Source: Halichondria panicea
Lineage: Eukaryota > Porifera > Demospongiae > Suberitida > Halichondriidae
Direction: 5' to 3'
DNA: 64,000 nucleotides
Assembly (NCBI RefSeq): GCF_963675165.1
Contig: NC_087390.1
Location: 5,990,250 to 6,054,249, forward strand
Below are positions 1-11,500 of this stretch, in pieces. Within the stretch, counting starts at the first letter, position 1. The number at the start of each line of letters is the position of its first letter. A program made the translations under genes and the position numbers. The notes under the pieces are model-generated. The model searched no databases and had not been told where the DNA came from. It saw only the letters and a program-made list of their open reading frames with translations.

Positions 1-1541
1 TACGTATATCTATTTGATTGATGACGTTTAGTCTCCTCTACTATCTATGGCTAGATACAGCTGCATAGTGTGCGTTGACGCTAATACTGTAACCAAGTTG
101 AAGTACTTATCTGCAGCTCCCTGAATCTTGTAGCAGAAAAATGCTTGATCTGTTCCTAGAGCATCCAGGTCTTCTTGTCACACTCTGATAGGGACGGTCA
201 AGAGAGGTTGTCCAATAGCAGGGACTATGGTACACACGACCAGCAAAACAATGCTCACAGCAGCCATGCATGGCTCCCATATGCGCTGACAGCTTTTCAC
301 TCAGTACTAAATTAACACAGAGATATACACTACAACACAGTACATGTTATATAGACGTGCAGTGCATGACCATAATTATCTTATAGGTGACCACATTGCT
401 TCCACTTCTCAAGAATTGCATGCTGTGTACTGCATATTTCCTGGAACTTATTGTGGCTAGACTATATCACTTCTATAATTTTGCAGGAAATAATTTTATG
501 CTTAGTTTAATTTCATATACTGGTAGTCATGAATAAAGTAGAGATACTATATACATTATCAACTGCTACAGCATGCCATGGCACAGAAGTCAGTCAATAT
601 ACAGTATACTATAGGTCTAGATCTCTATTATTAATAGTGCATGACCACATGCATGCATGATAGGTGCATGACCATTACCACTTCTCAAGAATTGCTGGGT
701 ACTACTACAGGCAACTGCATACTTTTCTGGGAACTTTCATATCTGCCTGGCAATCATTCCATGCATGCATGCACTTTGCAATCTCCAACATGCATATAAT
801 ATAATAATATACATGCAATGCATGCACGTACGATTTTCCTTAATTACCGGATCGTTATATATAGGCTCACTCTATCCGACAGTCTTGAACTTCCATCATG
901 CACATGAGGTCATATATATATAAGTATACAAGTGGGTGAATGATCATTCTTTCCCGGCCGGAAATGGGGATGCCAGTGAGGTTGATAACGTAACGCGTGG
1001 GGGCGAGATTAGATCTACACATTCTGTCCACACCAGTGAAGGCTGTATAACACTATGCGCGTGTATATATTATGTTTGTGTCACTGCATGGGAGGTGGGG
1101 AAAGAGGTTAAAAGTTGGGATCAGTGGGGAACACAGTTGATTCAGAAGACCAGTCAAAAATTAATGTTGGATACATTAACTAACCTGCTTATTTTTATGG
1201 AGCTATATATATAGCTATAGCTGGACTTGCAAAACAAGGAGAAGCCCTTTTGGGGGACTGAATCTTCGTGAAACTTCACATTCATGATAGTTTTGGCGAG
1301 TTATTGTAATTTGTGATCACTAATTTAATAAAAGCACCGCGGGTGCTGATGCCTCGGTGGAGCTATAGGTGTCAATTAAAGCTACAGAAAATAAAGCTAC
1401 TAACTATTAGCAATACTTTTTATACACACATTATATCAGATGAACATTTTTGCATTGCTGCATATAGAGGTTCAAATGACCACACCCCTACAGTAGAGAG
1501 GTTTCAATACCGTGTAAACCAATTTTCGAGGCACTAAATTT
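1..1541. other. Gene-free left edge with duplicated non-coding segment
   Basis: I see no gene here. A segment at about 365-455 (a 'gtgcatgacca' start, then 'cacttctcaagaattgc', then 'ctggaactt') recurs at about 650-740, so it is a local direct duplication. The piece near 1335-1360 ('gatgcctcggtgga') recurs inverted at about 6790-6815 and directly near 28350, so it belongs to a dispersed repeat. The short open frames lack homology that I recognise. Confidence 0.5.
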
Positions 1542-1632
1542 CGTGTTACTCAAAAATAACTCGCCTTAAATCAAATTGTTGTGTACAGCACTCAACTATT
1601 CGATTTAAGGCGAGTTATTTTCGAGTAACACG
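1542..1632. repeat. Near-perfect palindrome (MITE-like)
   Basis: The left arm from 'cgtgttactc' through 'cgccttaaatc' matches the inverted right arm 'gatttaaggcg' through 'gagtaacacg', with a central loop of about 26 bases. The arms are about 32 bases each. It looks like a small fold-back element. No clear target duplication was seen. Confidence 0.55.
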
Positions 1633-1638
1633 TTAACA

Positions 1639-1668
1639 GTTCTTTTTGTCCTCTTGAAACTTCAGTAC
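1639..1668 (-). pseudogene. Relic of LSM12 last exon
   Basis: On the minus strand, after an acceptor-like TAG, the bases read as VLKFQEDKKN. This matches the last exon of the intact LSM12 gene at 10312-10344 (VRKFQEDKKN, then stop), but here the stop codon is lost. The flanking TG-rich stretch and the following sequence also match the surroundings of 10312-10420. No other LSM12 exon is visible nearby, so this is a duplication fragment. Confidence 0.5.
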
Positions 1669-1830
1669 CTACGAGTGTGTGTGTGTGTACAATAATGAAG
1701 TGGAATTGCAAAGAAGGAAACAGTAAATATACATGTAACTATTAAAATATCAGCTACTAGAGAAGCAGCTAAATGTGGACATCAATAATTGACATCAATA
1801 TAATTATATGAATAAATGCAACAACAACGT

Positions 1831-2248
1831 TGCCTATAGGATCAGTCGGACAATTAGTGGAGCCTCACTACCTCCAGCACTGCATGGTGAGTTAGAGGGT
1901 ATGTGGTTTAGGGTATGTGCATGGTTAGGGTATTAATGGGGATGTGATTAAAGTACATGCATGAATATTAGTATATTTTACAGTGGATGAATGTTTATAG
2001 TTTGTAGTCGCCAGTACTACCATTATAATATAATTCTTTTCACTTTCTTGTTGGGCCAGAAAATAATTATACAATCACTTCAACAAGCAACTTCTATATA
2101 CCATGTTAGGTTTCACTTCTATTGTATCAACCATGCAGGGACTCCCCCCTCTGTACAACCTACCAAGCCCCACCCCCGGAGTTCTGCTCCTGAGAGACGA
2201 ACCACCCTCCCCCCACGCTATCAATTAAGGAGGCTGTTCCAATCATAG
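1831..2248 (+). pseudogene. Relic exons of unrecognised Ser/Pro-rich gene
   Basis: Two pieces match exons of the longer copy at 19487-20220. The first (1831-1890) encodes ISRTISGASLPPAL followed by a donor region with the same intron start. The second (about 2142-2250) encodes APERRTTLPP in a proline-rich context. The exon following in the 20 kb copy is absent. Small indels disturb the frame. I do not recognise the protein family. This is a decayed end of a segmental duplication. Confidence 0.45.
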
Positions 2249-2532
2249 AGGCAATGCAGCTACAAGCAAGCTGATGACTATATGGAAGTATACCCTCTAT
2301 TGAGGCTCTAAACAATAGAATAGCTGTGTATTCTGCTCTCTTTGTTAGGCAGAACTATTACTTTCTATATAAATTATTACCTATGGTGTTTGTATATTCT
2401 CAGCAGTTGTACATGTAATGAATACCACATCTTTGCCAAAGTAAAATTAATAATTACACTTTACTAAGAGCTATATAGTATTTTACTATCTACAAAATGA
2501 GTCTGTTCCTCTCTTACTATTATGTTAGGGAC

Positions 2533-2979
2533 TCAACCGTTGAAATTATTGAGTATTGCTGGGAGAAGAAGAGACTGGGGATACTGCTTCTCTGCCACTT
2601 CCTCCTCACCGTCCTCCTCCTCCATAGCAGCGACCTCCTCCTCCAACTCCAATGCCATCTTCTGCAGCATCTCATTCAACTCTTCTCCAGTAGAATCCAT
2701 ATAATCGGGTTGTCGTCTGGGAGTGGGTGGGAGACACTCGACAAAGCCTTGCAAAATCCTTCTCAAGTTGAACCCCTCAATATCCACTTCATAAGATGGC
2801 CGATTATCCCTGCGGCCGATCTTCTGCAAAGCACATCCAGCAGTGTTCAAGATCTGAAAGAATTTAGACTTGAATCCATTGATTCTGGCCAGTTCTTCTT
2901 TGTCTTGATCGGTGAGGAGTGGTTTGCTGTGCACACTCACAAGCACAGCAAGCAAAGTAAGAGCAATGTAAAGCTTCAT
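2533..2979 (-). CDS. Small secreted protein, possible peptide precursor
   Basis: A single-exon frame of 148 aa. I chose the Met at 2979 because it is followed directly by a clear signal peptide: MKLY, then a hydrophobic run ALTLLAVLVSV, then a likely cleavage site after HS. An upstream in-frame Met at 3171 would bury this signal. The mature part has only two cysteines (in TAGCALQKIG and VECLPP), several dibasic sites (KIGRR, NLRR, TPRR) and a long acidic tail (EEEDGEEE) ending in a hydrophobic segment. KIGRR could yield an amidated peptide after processing; that is inference. A TATA-like sequence lies about 65 bases upstream. I recognise no family. It lies between duplication relics on the other strand. 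Confidence 0.6.
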   Translation of the reverse strand: MKLYIALTLLAVLVSVHSKPLLTDQDKEELARINGFKSKFFQILNTAGCALQKIGRRDNRPSYEVDIEGFNLRRILQGFVECLPPTPRRQPDYMDSTGEELNEMLQKMALELEEEVAAMEEEDGEEEVAEKQYPQSLLLPAILNNFNG

Positions 2980-3042
2980 TCTTCGTTTGAATTCTTGACT
3001 CGATCTTCTTTCACAAAAAATGAACAGAATTTGTTCGGTAGA

Positions 3043-3051
3043 AGTATATAA
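3043..3051 (-). promoter_or_regulatory. TATA-like box of the secreted-protein gene
   Basis: A TATATA-type sequence on the minus strand about 65-70 bases before the signal-peptide Met at 2979. The spacing suits a short 5' untranslated region. It supports the Met at 2979 as the real start. Confidence 0.35.
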
Positions 3052-3690
3052 ATTCTCAATGTTGTCACTTGACAAATGAAATGTTATCTTGTATTTAGTT
3101 TCGGTTTCCTGAAAATTTTCCAAAATGATAATAAGCCTTGGGAAATAACTGTTGAATAGAGTCAACGTCAATTATTAATTTTATAAGATAGTGAGTTTTC
3201 ACAAATAGTACATCAGCTGGCCTTCACAATTAATGCATTTTAATTATCATGGGCATTCGGTATCAATGGTGGTTATAGTGTCTTTCAGCCCTCGGGCGTA
3301 AGTGCTATAATGAGTAATGGTGTTTTTGACTTGAACCGGCATGTACCTTAATTCAGTGTACATGTACATATACACTGAATTCAGGTATACGTGCATGATT
3401 GCCCCTACCTATATAGATAAGGTAAAAGGTGTATAGATACGGCAAGAGCAGATCACATGGAAATTATATATATGGGACTCAACAAAACAACTGCATGCAC
3501 AAAAATTAACGGCAATATAACTAGAATGATGAAACTGTTTGTCAGCCAGTTCCTCAGCTTTGTCTCCCTCCACCTCCTCCACCTGCTGCCATGAACAGTT
3601 AGCTCCCTCACTAAATCACTCTCAACCTCTCAGCTTTATCCCCACTCTCAATCTCACCAATACATGAAAGAATTTTTGCCGGAACTAGTA

Positions 3691-3754
3691 TAGCCTCCTT
3701 CACCGGCCGCGGCCTTCACTTCCCTGAGTGAAGTGCGGCCTGGGATCGAGGCTA
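3691..3754. mobile_element. Ultra-short MITE, TAGCCTC family
   Basis: It starts TAGCCTC and ends GAGGCTA with an internal inverted repeat around the adaptor-like 'gcggcctgggatcgaggcta' end. The same ends occur in at least six other elements in the window. Unlike those, no matching 9-base flanks are visible here, so one side has probably changed. Confidence 0.6.
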
Positions 3755-3795
3755 TTCTGAATAAGAAGCTTCAGTTCAAATGTTCAACTTGTGAC

Positions 3796-6700
3796 ATGTC
3801 TCTGGTATCTAGATTCGAAGATATTGAGGCCACCACGGAGGTGCTCTCTCTTGGCTTAGAAGGAGGTAAGCTTGTCAATTTGGTCATGAGTTTTGATAGC
3901 CATACAGCATACATGTATAGCGCATACTACCGTACCGTAAGTGATGTACGCCACGTCATATCATATGTCAGCATCAGCATACTTTTTGAGTTTCCTAAAA
4001 GAAGCGCCTACCGTTGCTGTTATTTTTTCTGGCGCTTATAAAAGGCCTTTTTGAGACATCAAGGCAATTTTTGGTTTTCTCTCTCTCTCTCTCTCTCTCT
4101 CTCAGAGTTTGCTCAGTTTATCAACCAACCGATGAACTTGAGGAACCAACTACTGGCAGAGAACAACGAGCTGTGTACTCTTAGGGTGAGAAATATATCT
4201 GATAACTTGTGTGATAGCTTAGTAAGTAATTGTGTTGACGCCAAAAAAACTTAAAGCCTTAGGGTCACTTTTAACGTCATTACCCCCCCCCCAAACCTAA
4301 CGTCATAATGAAGTTAAGAAATGCAAAAGTTAGTCCCCTTAGAACGACATGTGTACTGTAGCTAGTAGACACTAAAAGTCTTGTGTGTTGATTATGGCTC
4401 GTTATATTGCAGACTCAGACTGAAACGGATAAGGTGAAGCTGAGACATGCAAGGTAAATTTGTCAACTACAGCTTAACTTTTGCTTTCATCATGTTTTAT
4501 TGCTTGTGCAGGAGCTCGTTCGATTATCAAATGAAAAAAAGACTTGAAGCTGAAGAAAACCTCAAGCAACATGTGGGTTGAGTGATACGTCGGTGGTGGT
4601 GGTTGGTACTAACCACCTCTAGACAATTTCTTAGTCCTGAGTTTACCATACGTAATAGCAAGAGTTCATTAGGAAGAGTACGCAACTCCACTTAAAACCA
4701 TAGTAGGCGTTTCTTCAAACTTACGTCGCAACCACATGCTGTTATAAACTTAGCCTCGATTCCAGGCCGCTCTCAGTTGAGAAAGACGGCCTGGTATACA
4801 CTGTCTGCGCATGCGTCAGTTGCCCCAAGATTCTTGGGGATCGAGATATCTTAGTAAATTAGTCAGTATATTGTATATTTTACAATGATGTCATTGCACA
4901 AATCACAGCAGTTTTAATAAAATAACACAGCTACTTACAACATTTACGACCTAGACTAGTGACTAGTTTTGTTGTGATGGCTTCTACTTCTGTTTTGCTC
5001 TTGCTCAAGCTCTCTCCAGTGTTGAAAAGTCAGATTTTGTCTTCTTTTGTACTGTGGTAGAGTGGTAGGCGTTTTTCTGTCAGTACCGACCGGCTCTGGC
5101 AAATCTACTTGCTTCCAGATGCTTGTTTGATGCCATCTCAGTAAGATCAGTGCTCCTCGTATAAGCTGCGCCTAGAGTTGTGATGGCGATTTCTCTCTCT
5201 TGACACTAAATAGTTTAATCAACCACGTGGGTGACCATAGTACAAAAGGTTAATTGATAAATTACAAAGAGTTTTACTAACAAATTTACTATTGAATCCA
5301 CCCACGCACAAACGGTGGTTACCAGGCCCTCTAGTGAGAGGGGCTGGGATCGAGGCTATTATAAACTGTGAAATCAAATTTGCAATGAACACAAACAGTA
5401 ACATTATCACTAATGTTATTCATTTACAACTGCCAGTAGGAAAGGCAATGAATAACATAGTCACTCATTGCCTTTCCTGCTAGTTGCGGTTACTACAGGC
5501 AGTATCTGTGACGTAAGATTGGAGGAATGCTTTTTGTGTACAGCTATTGGAGTTGCGTACTCTTCCTAATGAACTCTTGGTAATAGGCTTGGCAAATTTG
5601 TGTGTTATTTTGAAAATAGCCCCCACGTTGAAACTTGTGTGCACATCACTGGGCCCAGTTATGGCCTGTAATTATAACTGAAAGGTGCCTTCAAATTGTG
5701 TCTGTACTACATGTATGATACATGTGCCTCTAATTGTTTGCCCAGTTAAGGAGTATAAATCTATAATAGGTATGCATCGAATAAGTTCTTAGTTCGTTGT
5801 ACTGTTTTAGTAGTGTCCCTCTTATACTGTTTTCATTGTATTGTAGTTGTTTTTGCTAACTTATTTTTATCTCTCAGCGTTTTGTTTACGATTAACAACA
5901 CTCCTATCAATGTTTAACACACGCTTTTATCCAGGAAGTGTTTGAGGACAACTATCTCAAGTCCCCCACTGCTGTAAAGAGGAGGAGTTTGGTCAGCAGC
6001 TGTCGCTCACCCTCTAACATTCTCCTGGACGTCACCAACACACATGAGGTACATTTAATCTTTAACCAGTACACATACCGAGGCCATGTATTGTAGTGCT
6101 ATGTTTATGTACTGTACAGGATGCTCAAGTATCCATCTTGAGGGATGGCAAACGCTGGAAGAGAGTGAGTGTACAGTAACAGAGTCAGTGTGTGTAGTCA
6201 GAGATTAGTGTTGCTCTGAGTGTTTGATGTTGCAGCTACTGTGAGTACTGGTTGGTGTTTTTAAATCACTTTCTCTTTCTTTCTCTCCTCTGTGTCCAGC
6301 GTCGTACTGCCACCAAGAGGAGATCCAATGTGAGTAGTGTAATGGGAGGTTGGACATGGTCAAAAGGTGCACTAGAAGGCTAGCTATTGGTAGCTGCAAG
6401 AGTGAGAAGAGAGCTGCAAGGCTGCTGATGGCAGCCATTAATTAGACTTGAACTTTGGCATCGGTTAACAACAATCATGGTCGATCATTACCCACTCTTT
6501 GAGTTTGCAAGCAGCATGCAAATTAAAAAATGTTCATTATGTGTATAAAATTAAGCTACCGTATAGCGTGTAATTTTCGTGGGGCAAAATATTTTCGTGG
6601 TTGGAGGTCTGACCACGAATATTTTACCCACGAATGAAGCGACCTTGCCTACCTTTACCTGCATTGCAAGCTCCAACCACGAACATATTACCCACGAAAT

Positions 6701-9291
6701 GTCTCAATGTTGCTGAACCACGAATATTTTGTCCCCCGAAAATTACCCGCTATACGGTATTAGTAGCTTTATGTTATGTAGCTTTGGCATCTCCACCGAG
6801 GCATCAGCACCTGCGGTGCTTTCATTATTTAAGCTTCAAATTAATTGGGCTTGCTAATCTCATAGCTACAGCAATTTACACGTATCATTATCACCCAATT
6901 CCTCCATGCACACAGAGTGGCAATGCAGTCAATAAGATACCACCATTAGACAAGCACTTCAAGAAACCACCTCCACTCAAGAATCGCCGTACACCCAGCA
7001 AACAACACCTCAAGCAAATGGCCTCAGGGAGTGGAGAAGACGAGGAGATGGACGGTGAGTATGGGTGTGGTGTGTGGTGGGTGGATAAATACAATTCTAT
7101 AGGCTAGGATTGTCTGAGCTGGCAAGCCCTATTGAGTCATTGGCTATGACTGTGCATTAGGTTGTGTTGTTAACCCAAGGCGCGTGGGCGGCCACGGGCT
7201 ATAGTAGTCGTTTGGTTTGTTTGTGACAGGATCTACTCACCTGGATGCCACAGCACTGCGTTTACAGCATGGATAGCCTTTGTACAACAAGTTATTAGTT
7301 TTAATAGTGACAGAATTTCATGTTAAACCTTCGTTGTCAAATAAAAACGAGCAAAAGCTAAGAAGCTTGTGACTGGGTCTGCTTACCTGGATGCTCTAGC
7401 ACTGCGTTTACAGCATGGGTAGCCTCCACACAACAAGTCAGTACTTCTAATAGTGGCAGCTTTCAGTGTTAGAGCTTCGTTGTCTAATAAAAGCGAGCAA
7501 AATGTAGCTTGAACAGAACTTACACACTCCGCCACATGCGTTACTATAACTGAAGTGATCCTGTACCAGGTCCAGGAACAATGGAACAGGGTCACTAAAG
7601 TAGAAAGCTTGCTTTAGTTGACTGGGATCCTACTCCATGTAGGACCTGGATACTTCTCTGAGACTCCAGGCTTCTTTGCTGTGATCCTAATCCACAGTGC
7701 ATATATCTATAATACCACTATCTGTTCTCAAATGTTTCAGCATACCTCCAGTCTGGTTTAGTTTTATTGCTCCTGAGTTGCTGTGCAAGTCATACGTGAT
7801 AACAACATCACTATATGCACTGCATTATATCACTCTTCTGGTTTCTTTATAATCATGTCACCAGCCGAGGGTTTGCACTTCAGTGTTCTAGTTCATATGG
7901 TTAGCTTCGTGTGTTTTCAGCTTTATGACAGTTACTGTTTACATTCAACATTAATTTTCTCTAAACTTGTGATGCATATTAATTTATGAAGTATAATCTC
8001 TGCAGTGATCATCTGAATGCTTTCACTGTCATAACTGTACCCTCTAGAGTATTACAGTCAGGTTGTGGGATGTGATAGCCCGAAGTCTCCATAGCATGTG
8101 TTTGGACCTGTGTTAGCAGGCCACCCTCTATAATACAGCCACTGTTGATCTGTCCAAGGGTGACGACTACACAATATACAAATGCCCCCTGCATTGCTGT
8201 ACCCCCCACAGCTATAGACCTTACCACACCTCCTCCCTCTGAGAGTGTCATGGTAACCCCCACAGCCCCACCCCTCTATCCTGTGCTGCCATCAGCAGAG
8301 TCACCTCTTTCCTTAGGTGTGTGGAGTGTGCGTGTTTGTGTGTGTGTGTGTGTGTGTGCGTGTGCGTGTGTGTGTTTGTGTGTGTGTGGGTGGGTGTGGG
8401 TGTGCGCGTGCGTGCGTGTGTTTGATTATCAAATAATTCTGTTTGTGTTTTATTCACAGACCTCCCTGGTGTTGAGGTATTAGCTCGCACTACCGTTATT
8501 GTCACCAACTCATCCCAAACATTCGTCTGGGATGGCTATGGGTTCAAGCTCACCATACCCCAGGGCTCTCTGCCAGCTGGTGTTGACAAGTGTCGACTAG
8601 ACATCGTGGCCAGTGTAGCTGGACAGTACCAGTTTCCTGACAATCTCCAGTTGGTCAGCGGTATCTTCTGGGTACATACTTATCCTTCGGATCGATTTCA
8701 ACAGCACCTGACAGTCGAGATACAGCACTGTGCCAAGATGACCAGCTCCACCAAGCTCTTATTTGTGAGAGCATGTTGCTCCCAAAAGCATCTTCCATAC
8801 ACATTTGAGGTAGTAGACAGTCATGCATCATTCTCAGAGCATAACTCATATGGGGTGCTAGAAATCAATCATTTCAGTGGATATGGTATTACTGCCGAAA
8901 TAACAGAAGGAGTAGCAGCAGAACGACACTACATTGCAAGCCTTTACTATTTTGAGGTGTCTCCTTCTATTTCAAGAATTCATTTTGTAGTAACTTGGAA
9001 TACTGACATTCACAGTGAGGTATAGGGCTTAATTTTCTCCTATATTATAAAATTGATTTCATTATTCAGGCTGTGGATCAGCACTACAAAAAGAAGCGTG
9101 CAGTCTTGGAACAGTACTCAGCCTTGGAGTTCGAAAAAGATAGAATTTCCCTGAAAATAGAGGATGCAAGTGGTTGGGAAATAAAGGGCAAGTTGGGTCG
9201 TCGCCCGGTAGAAACCGGGCGACGCCCCAACTTGATTATGTACTTGAGAAGGAGTATGATGACTTCAAAATTTAGGGAAATTACTAACTGA
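3796..9291 (+). CDS. Chimeric gene: RACGAP1-like N-terminal half joined to ZU5 domain
   Basis: Twelve exons with consensus splice sites: 3796-3865, 4106-4185, 4413-4453, 4512-4572, 5935-6048, 6120-6164, 6300-6329, 6916-7054, 8212-8316, 8460-9019 and 9070-9291, the last ending at TGA. (The 5935 exon replaces two RACGAP1 exons.) The joined length is 1467 bases, an open frame of 488 aa, with matching phase at every junction. The first part equals the coiled-coil N-terminus and linker of RACGAP1 (compare 24178-36298) with short internal deletions; C1 and GAP domains are absent. Exon 8460 starts DLPGVEV and encodes a ZU5 domain (GFKLTIPQGSLPAGV, VEIQHCAKM). The next exon matches the post-ZU5 exon of the genes at 43190 and 55568, but its end is supplied by an inserted SINE. 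It could be a transcribed chimera or a relic that has stayed open. Confidence 0.55.
4080..4104 (+). repeat. CT microsatellite serving as pyrimidine tract
   Basis: A pure CT run of about 24 bases ends in the CAG acceptor of the exon at 4106. In the paralogous introns at 12730-12754 and 24345-24365 this run is much shorter. Confidence 0.7.
4751..5358. mobile_element. TAGCCTC-family TIR element with 9-bp target duplication
   Basis: It starts TAGCCTCGATTCCAGGCC and ends GGGCTGGGATCGAGGCTA. The bases on either side, 4742-4750 and 5359-5367, are both ttataaact, a perfect 9-base target site duplication. The interior of about 600 bases has no convincing open frame, so it is non-autonomous. It lies in intron 4 of the chimeric gene, where the other RACGAP1 copies carry nested genes. 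Confidence 0.85.
6559..6757. mobile_element. TA-target MITE, CCGTATAGCG family
   Basis: Its inverted ends read CCGTATAGCGTGTAATTTTCG and its complement, flanked by TA on both sides, as in Tc1/mariner-like insertions. The interior contains repeated 'accacgaatattt' inverted units. Relatives lie at 9877-10084, 28147-28300 and 35286-35448. It is in an intron of the chimeric gene. Confidence 0.65.
7225..7510. repeat. Imperfect tandem duplication in intron
   Basis: Two units of about 110-130 bases (7225-7345 and 7377-7510) share the order 'cacctggatg', 'cactgcgtttacagcatgg', 'acaacaagt', 'cttcgttgtc' and 'gagcaaaa'. The minus strand of the second unit is open for about 70 codons and ends at a donor-like GTAAGC, but I recognise no protein. 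It may be a dispersed repeat or a duplicated unknown exon. Confidence 0.5.
8329..8421 (+). repeat. TG-rich microsatellite
   Basis: An interrupted TG run with GTGCG and GGGTG variants inside the intron that separates the last RACGAP1-like exon (ending 8316) from the ZU5 exon (starting 8460) of the chimeric gene. Confidence 0.85.
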
Positions 9292-9354
9292 ATTGTAAGA
9301 AAATATACGAAAAGTCCCCCAAGAGGGAATCGAACCCACGCCTAATCTATTATC
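9184..9354 (-). mobile_element. Truncated tRNA-derived SINE
   Basis: This copy begins at the same palindrome (ggtcgtcgcccgg, loop, ccgggcgacgcc) as the longer copy at 10579-10800 and runs to the tRNA box B (GGTTCGATTCC on the minus strand, here 9332-9342). The box A half is missing where it meets the downstream relic exon. Its insertion supplies the last 36 or so codons and the stop of the chimeric ZU5 frame. Confidence 0.65.
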
Positions 9355-9707
9355 TGATGCCTGGAGCACTACAAGCCCAAGGTGAGTGTATTTCATGGCA
9401 GGGTTTGTGTGAATAGATTATTATGTGTAACAATGATTGCATGTGCAAAATGTACGAAATAATCTTGCATGGTGGCATCAATGGAATTTCCTGGGTACCA
9501 AGTCTAATCGTTCATGCATATAAACTTGTTTTGTAAAAAGAGGAGCTTTAGCATTTGTTGTGCAGTAGCTGTTTCGTAGGATCTGTATATAATGTAACTT
9601 TCATCTCTTGTCTCTTGTAGGGGTTCATTGGCGCCAGTGACTAAGGAGAGGGTGCTGAGTGTCGTCAGTGAGGAAGCAAAGAAGGAGACAGACGACTCAC
9701 AGACATG
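9355..9707 (+). pseudogene. Terminal exons of unrecognised Ser/Pro-rich gene
   Basis: A fragment (9355-9391) matching the end of exon C of the 20 kb copy, then a terminal exon (9620-9707) after a TTGTAG acceptor encoding SLAPVTKERVLSVV, then SEEAKKETDDSQT and stop. In this terminal exon the frame is cleaner than in the 21.6 kb copy. The upstream coding exons are absent because the SINE and ZU5 exons occupy that position. It converges with LSM12. Confidence 0.45.
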
Positions 9708-9876
9708 AGACGAAGGAATCACTGATCACTAAACTAAACTAAAACTGAAACTAGGTTTTAGAAGTGAAATATTACTTTAATTAGTTGTGTGCAGGAGTTC
9801 TCCTATATATTTTTTAATTACTGAAGTTTATTCTTAAATAAGTATACACGTAGACCAAATATTTTCATTACATATA

Positions 9877-10084
9877 CTGTACGGGTAGAAAATTTCGAGG
9901 GTGTAAATTTTCGTGCAATTCTCTTATTTGGAAAATTTCGCGGGTAGTAAATTTCGTGGAGTTAGGGTGTGTCACTATCTTGCATGCGTAAACAAAGCCT
10001 TTCGCGGGTTTTAATTTTCGTGTTCTGCAGCCACCCACGAAAAACACGAAATTAAAAACACCTCGAAATTTTATACCCGTACAG
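9877..10084. mobile_element. TA-target MITE, CTGTACGGG family
   Basis: Inverted ends CTGTACGGGTA and TACCCGTACAG with TA on both outer sides. The arms continue as 'aaatttcgagg' and 'cctcgaaatttt'. It lies between the relic exon and the LSM12 3' end. Confidence 0.65.
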
Positions 10085-10311
10085 TATAACAATTTATAAA
10101 GAAACATGTAATAGCACGTGTATAATTATTATAGAGGAAGTACAGGAAATAACAATGTACAAGTTGTGACTAGTTATAAGACACGACATGTCATGTGATA
10201 CAATACAAAACAGCAAAGCATGTGTTGTATAGAAAGAAATGTGGTATATGAGTGTTCAGTATACTATGGAGTTATTATAAGATGGTTCATGTGTGCAGAG
10301 AGATAGTTCAG

Positions 10312-11465
10312 TCAGTTCTTTTTGTCCTCTTGAAACTTCCGTACCTATGAGTGGGTGTGTGTGTGTGTACAATAATGAAGTGGAATTGCCGCAAAGAAGG
10401 AAAGTAAGTACATGTAACTATCAGAATCAGCTAATTATGGAGTGTGATTTACCAGTAATTAAATAGAGAAAACAGCGCTAAATGAAAACAGTGCTAAATG
10501 AGGACATCAATTACCTTACAAACAGTATATTGGCGAATTTCTTTTCGTATTGTAGAGGCTGAGTATCAATCATACGAAGGGCAAGTTGGGTCGTCGCCCG
10601 GTAGAAACCGGGCGACGCCCCAACTTGATTATGTACTTGAGAAGGAGTATGATGACTTCAAAATTTAGGGAAATTACTAACTGATTTGTAAAGAAATATA
10701 CGAAAAGTCCCCCAAGAGGGAATCGAACCTACGCCTAATCTATCATCTGATCTACTAAGCCACCACCTTAACCACTAAGCCGCACCTATTCTGTCCCTAG
10801 TGGATTGCAGACTTGCAGTGCACTTGTGAAAGAAAATTGCCATGTAGTATAATTATAATTATCATAATTTCATTCTAACATGTACAGTACATATATGTAA
10901 TACATGTAAAGCTTGCTCTTTTGTTAGCTAGGTCCAAACTGAAATAGATACCTATGATAGTATTCTTGAAAAGCTTAGTATGTACATGTACAATGTATCT
11001 GCATGAAATACATTTCAAGAATGCTTGCAATGATTTGACTTGACTTGTATACATGTAATTGTTTAGGGGGAGAGGGCAAGCCTAGAGAGAATTAAAGAGA
11101 GTCTGCCGAAATGGTTATCAGTTCAGTTTGCTTTCTACATGTTACCTAAAACAGTACAGTGGAACCCTCTATAACGGACACCTTTGAGGAGCCATGTTTT
11201 GGCCACTATACAGAGGTGGCCTTGAGTGGCTGTTTTATACACACGTGCAAGAGAGGGTAGGCTTAGAAATTATTATCTATTGTGGTTTTGCTGTAGAGCA
11301 ATTCTCTGTTGCAAGTGCACTGTAACCCACAGTAATAGCTCACCAACTTCTGAATCCTAGCCAGGAGACTGTTGGAACCCGTACAACTGTCAGGTGTATA
11401 AGGAGGGGAGATCCTGACATCACTCAATATCACTATATCACTGCTCTTCCACCGAGTGTCACTGT

Positions 11466-11500
<35 letters not shown>

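Noticed and set aside
2497-3051. Plus-strand frame of 184 codons over the secreted-protein gene
   Set aside because: It is the antisense of a frame with a clear signal peptide and has no recognisable domain.
6634-7107. 157-codon frame starting in a MITE
   Set aside because: Its first half is MITE and intron. Only the part 6916-7054 is an exon of the RACGAP1-like gene.
10695-10795. tRNA gene on the minus strand
   Set aside because: Box A and box B are present, but the acceptor and anticodon stems do not pair and a truncated sister copy with the same 3' body exists, so it is a SINE.
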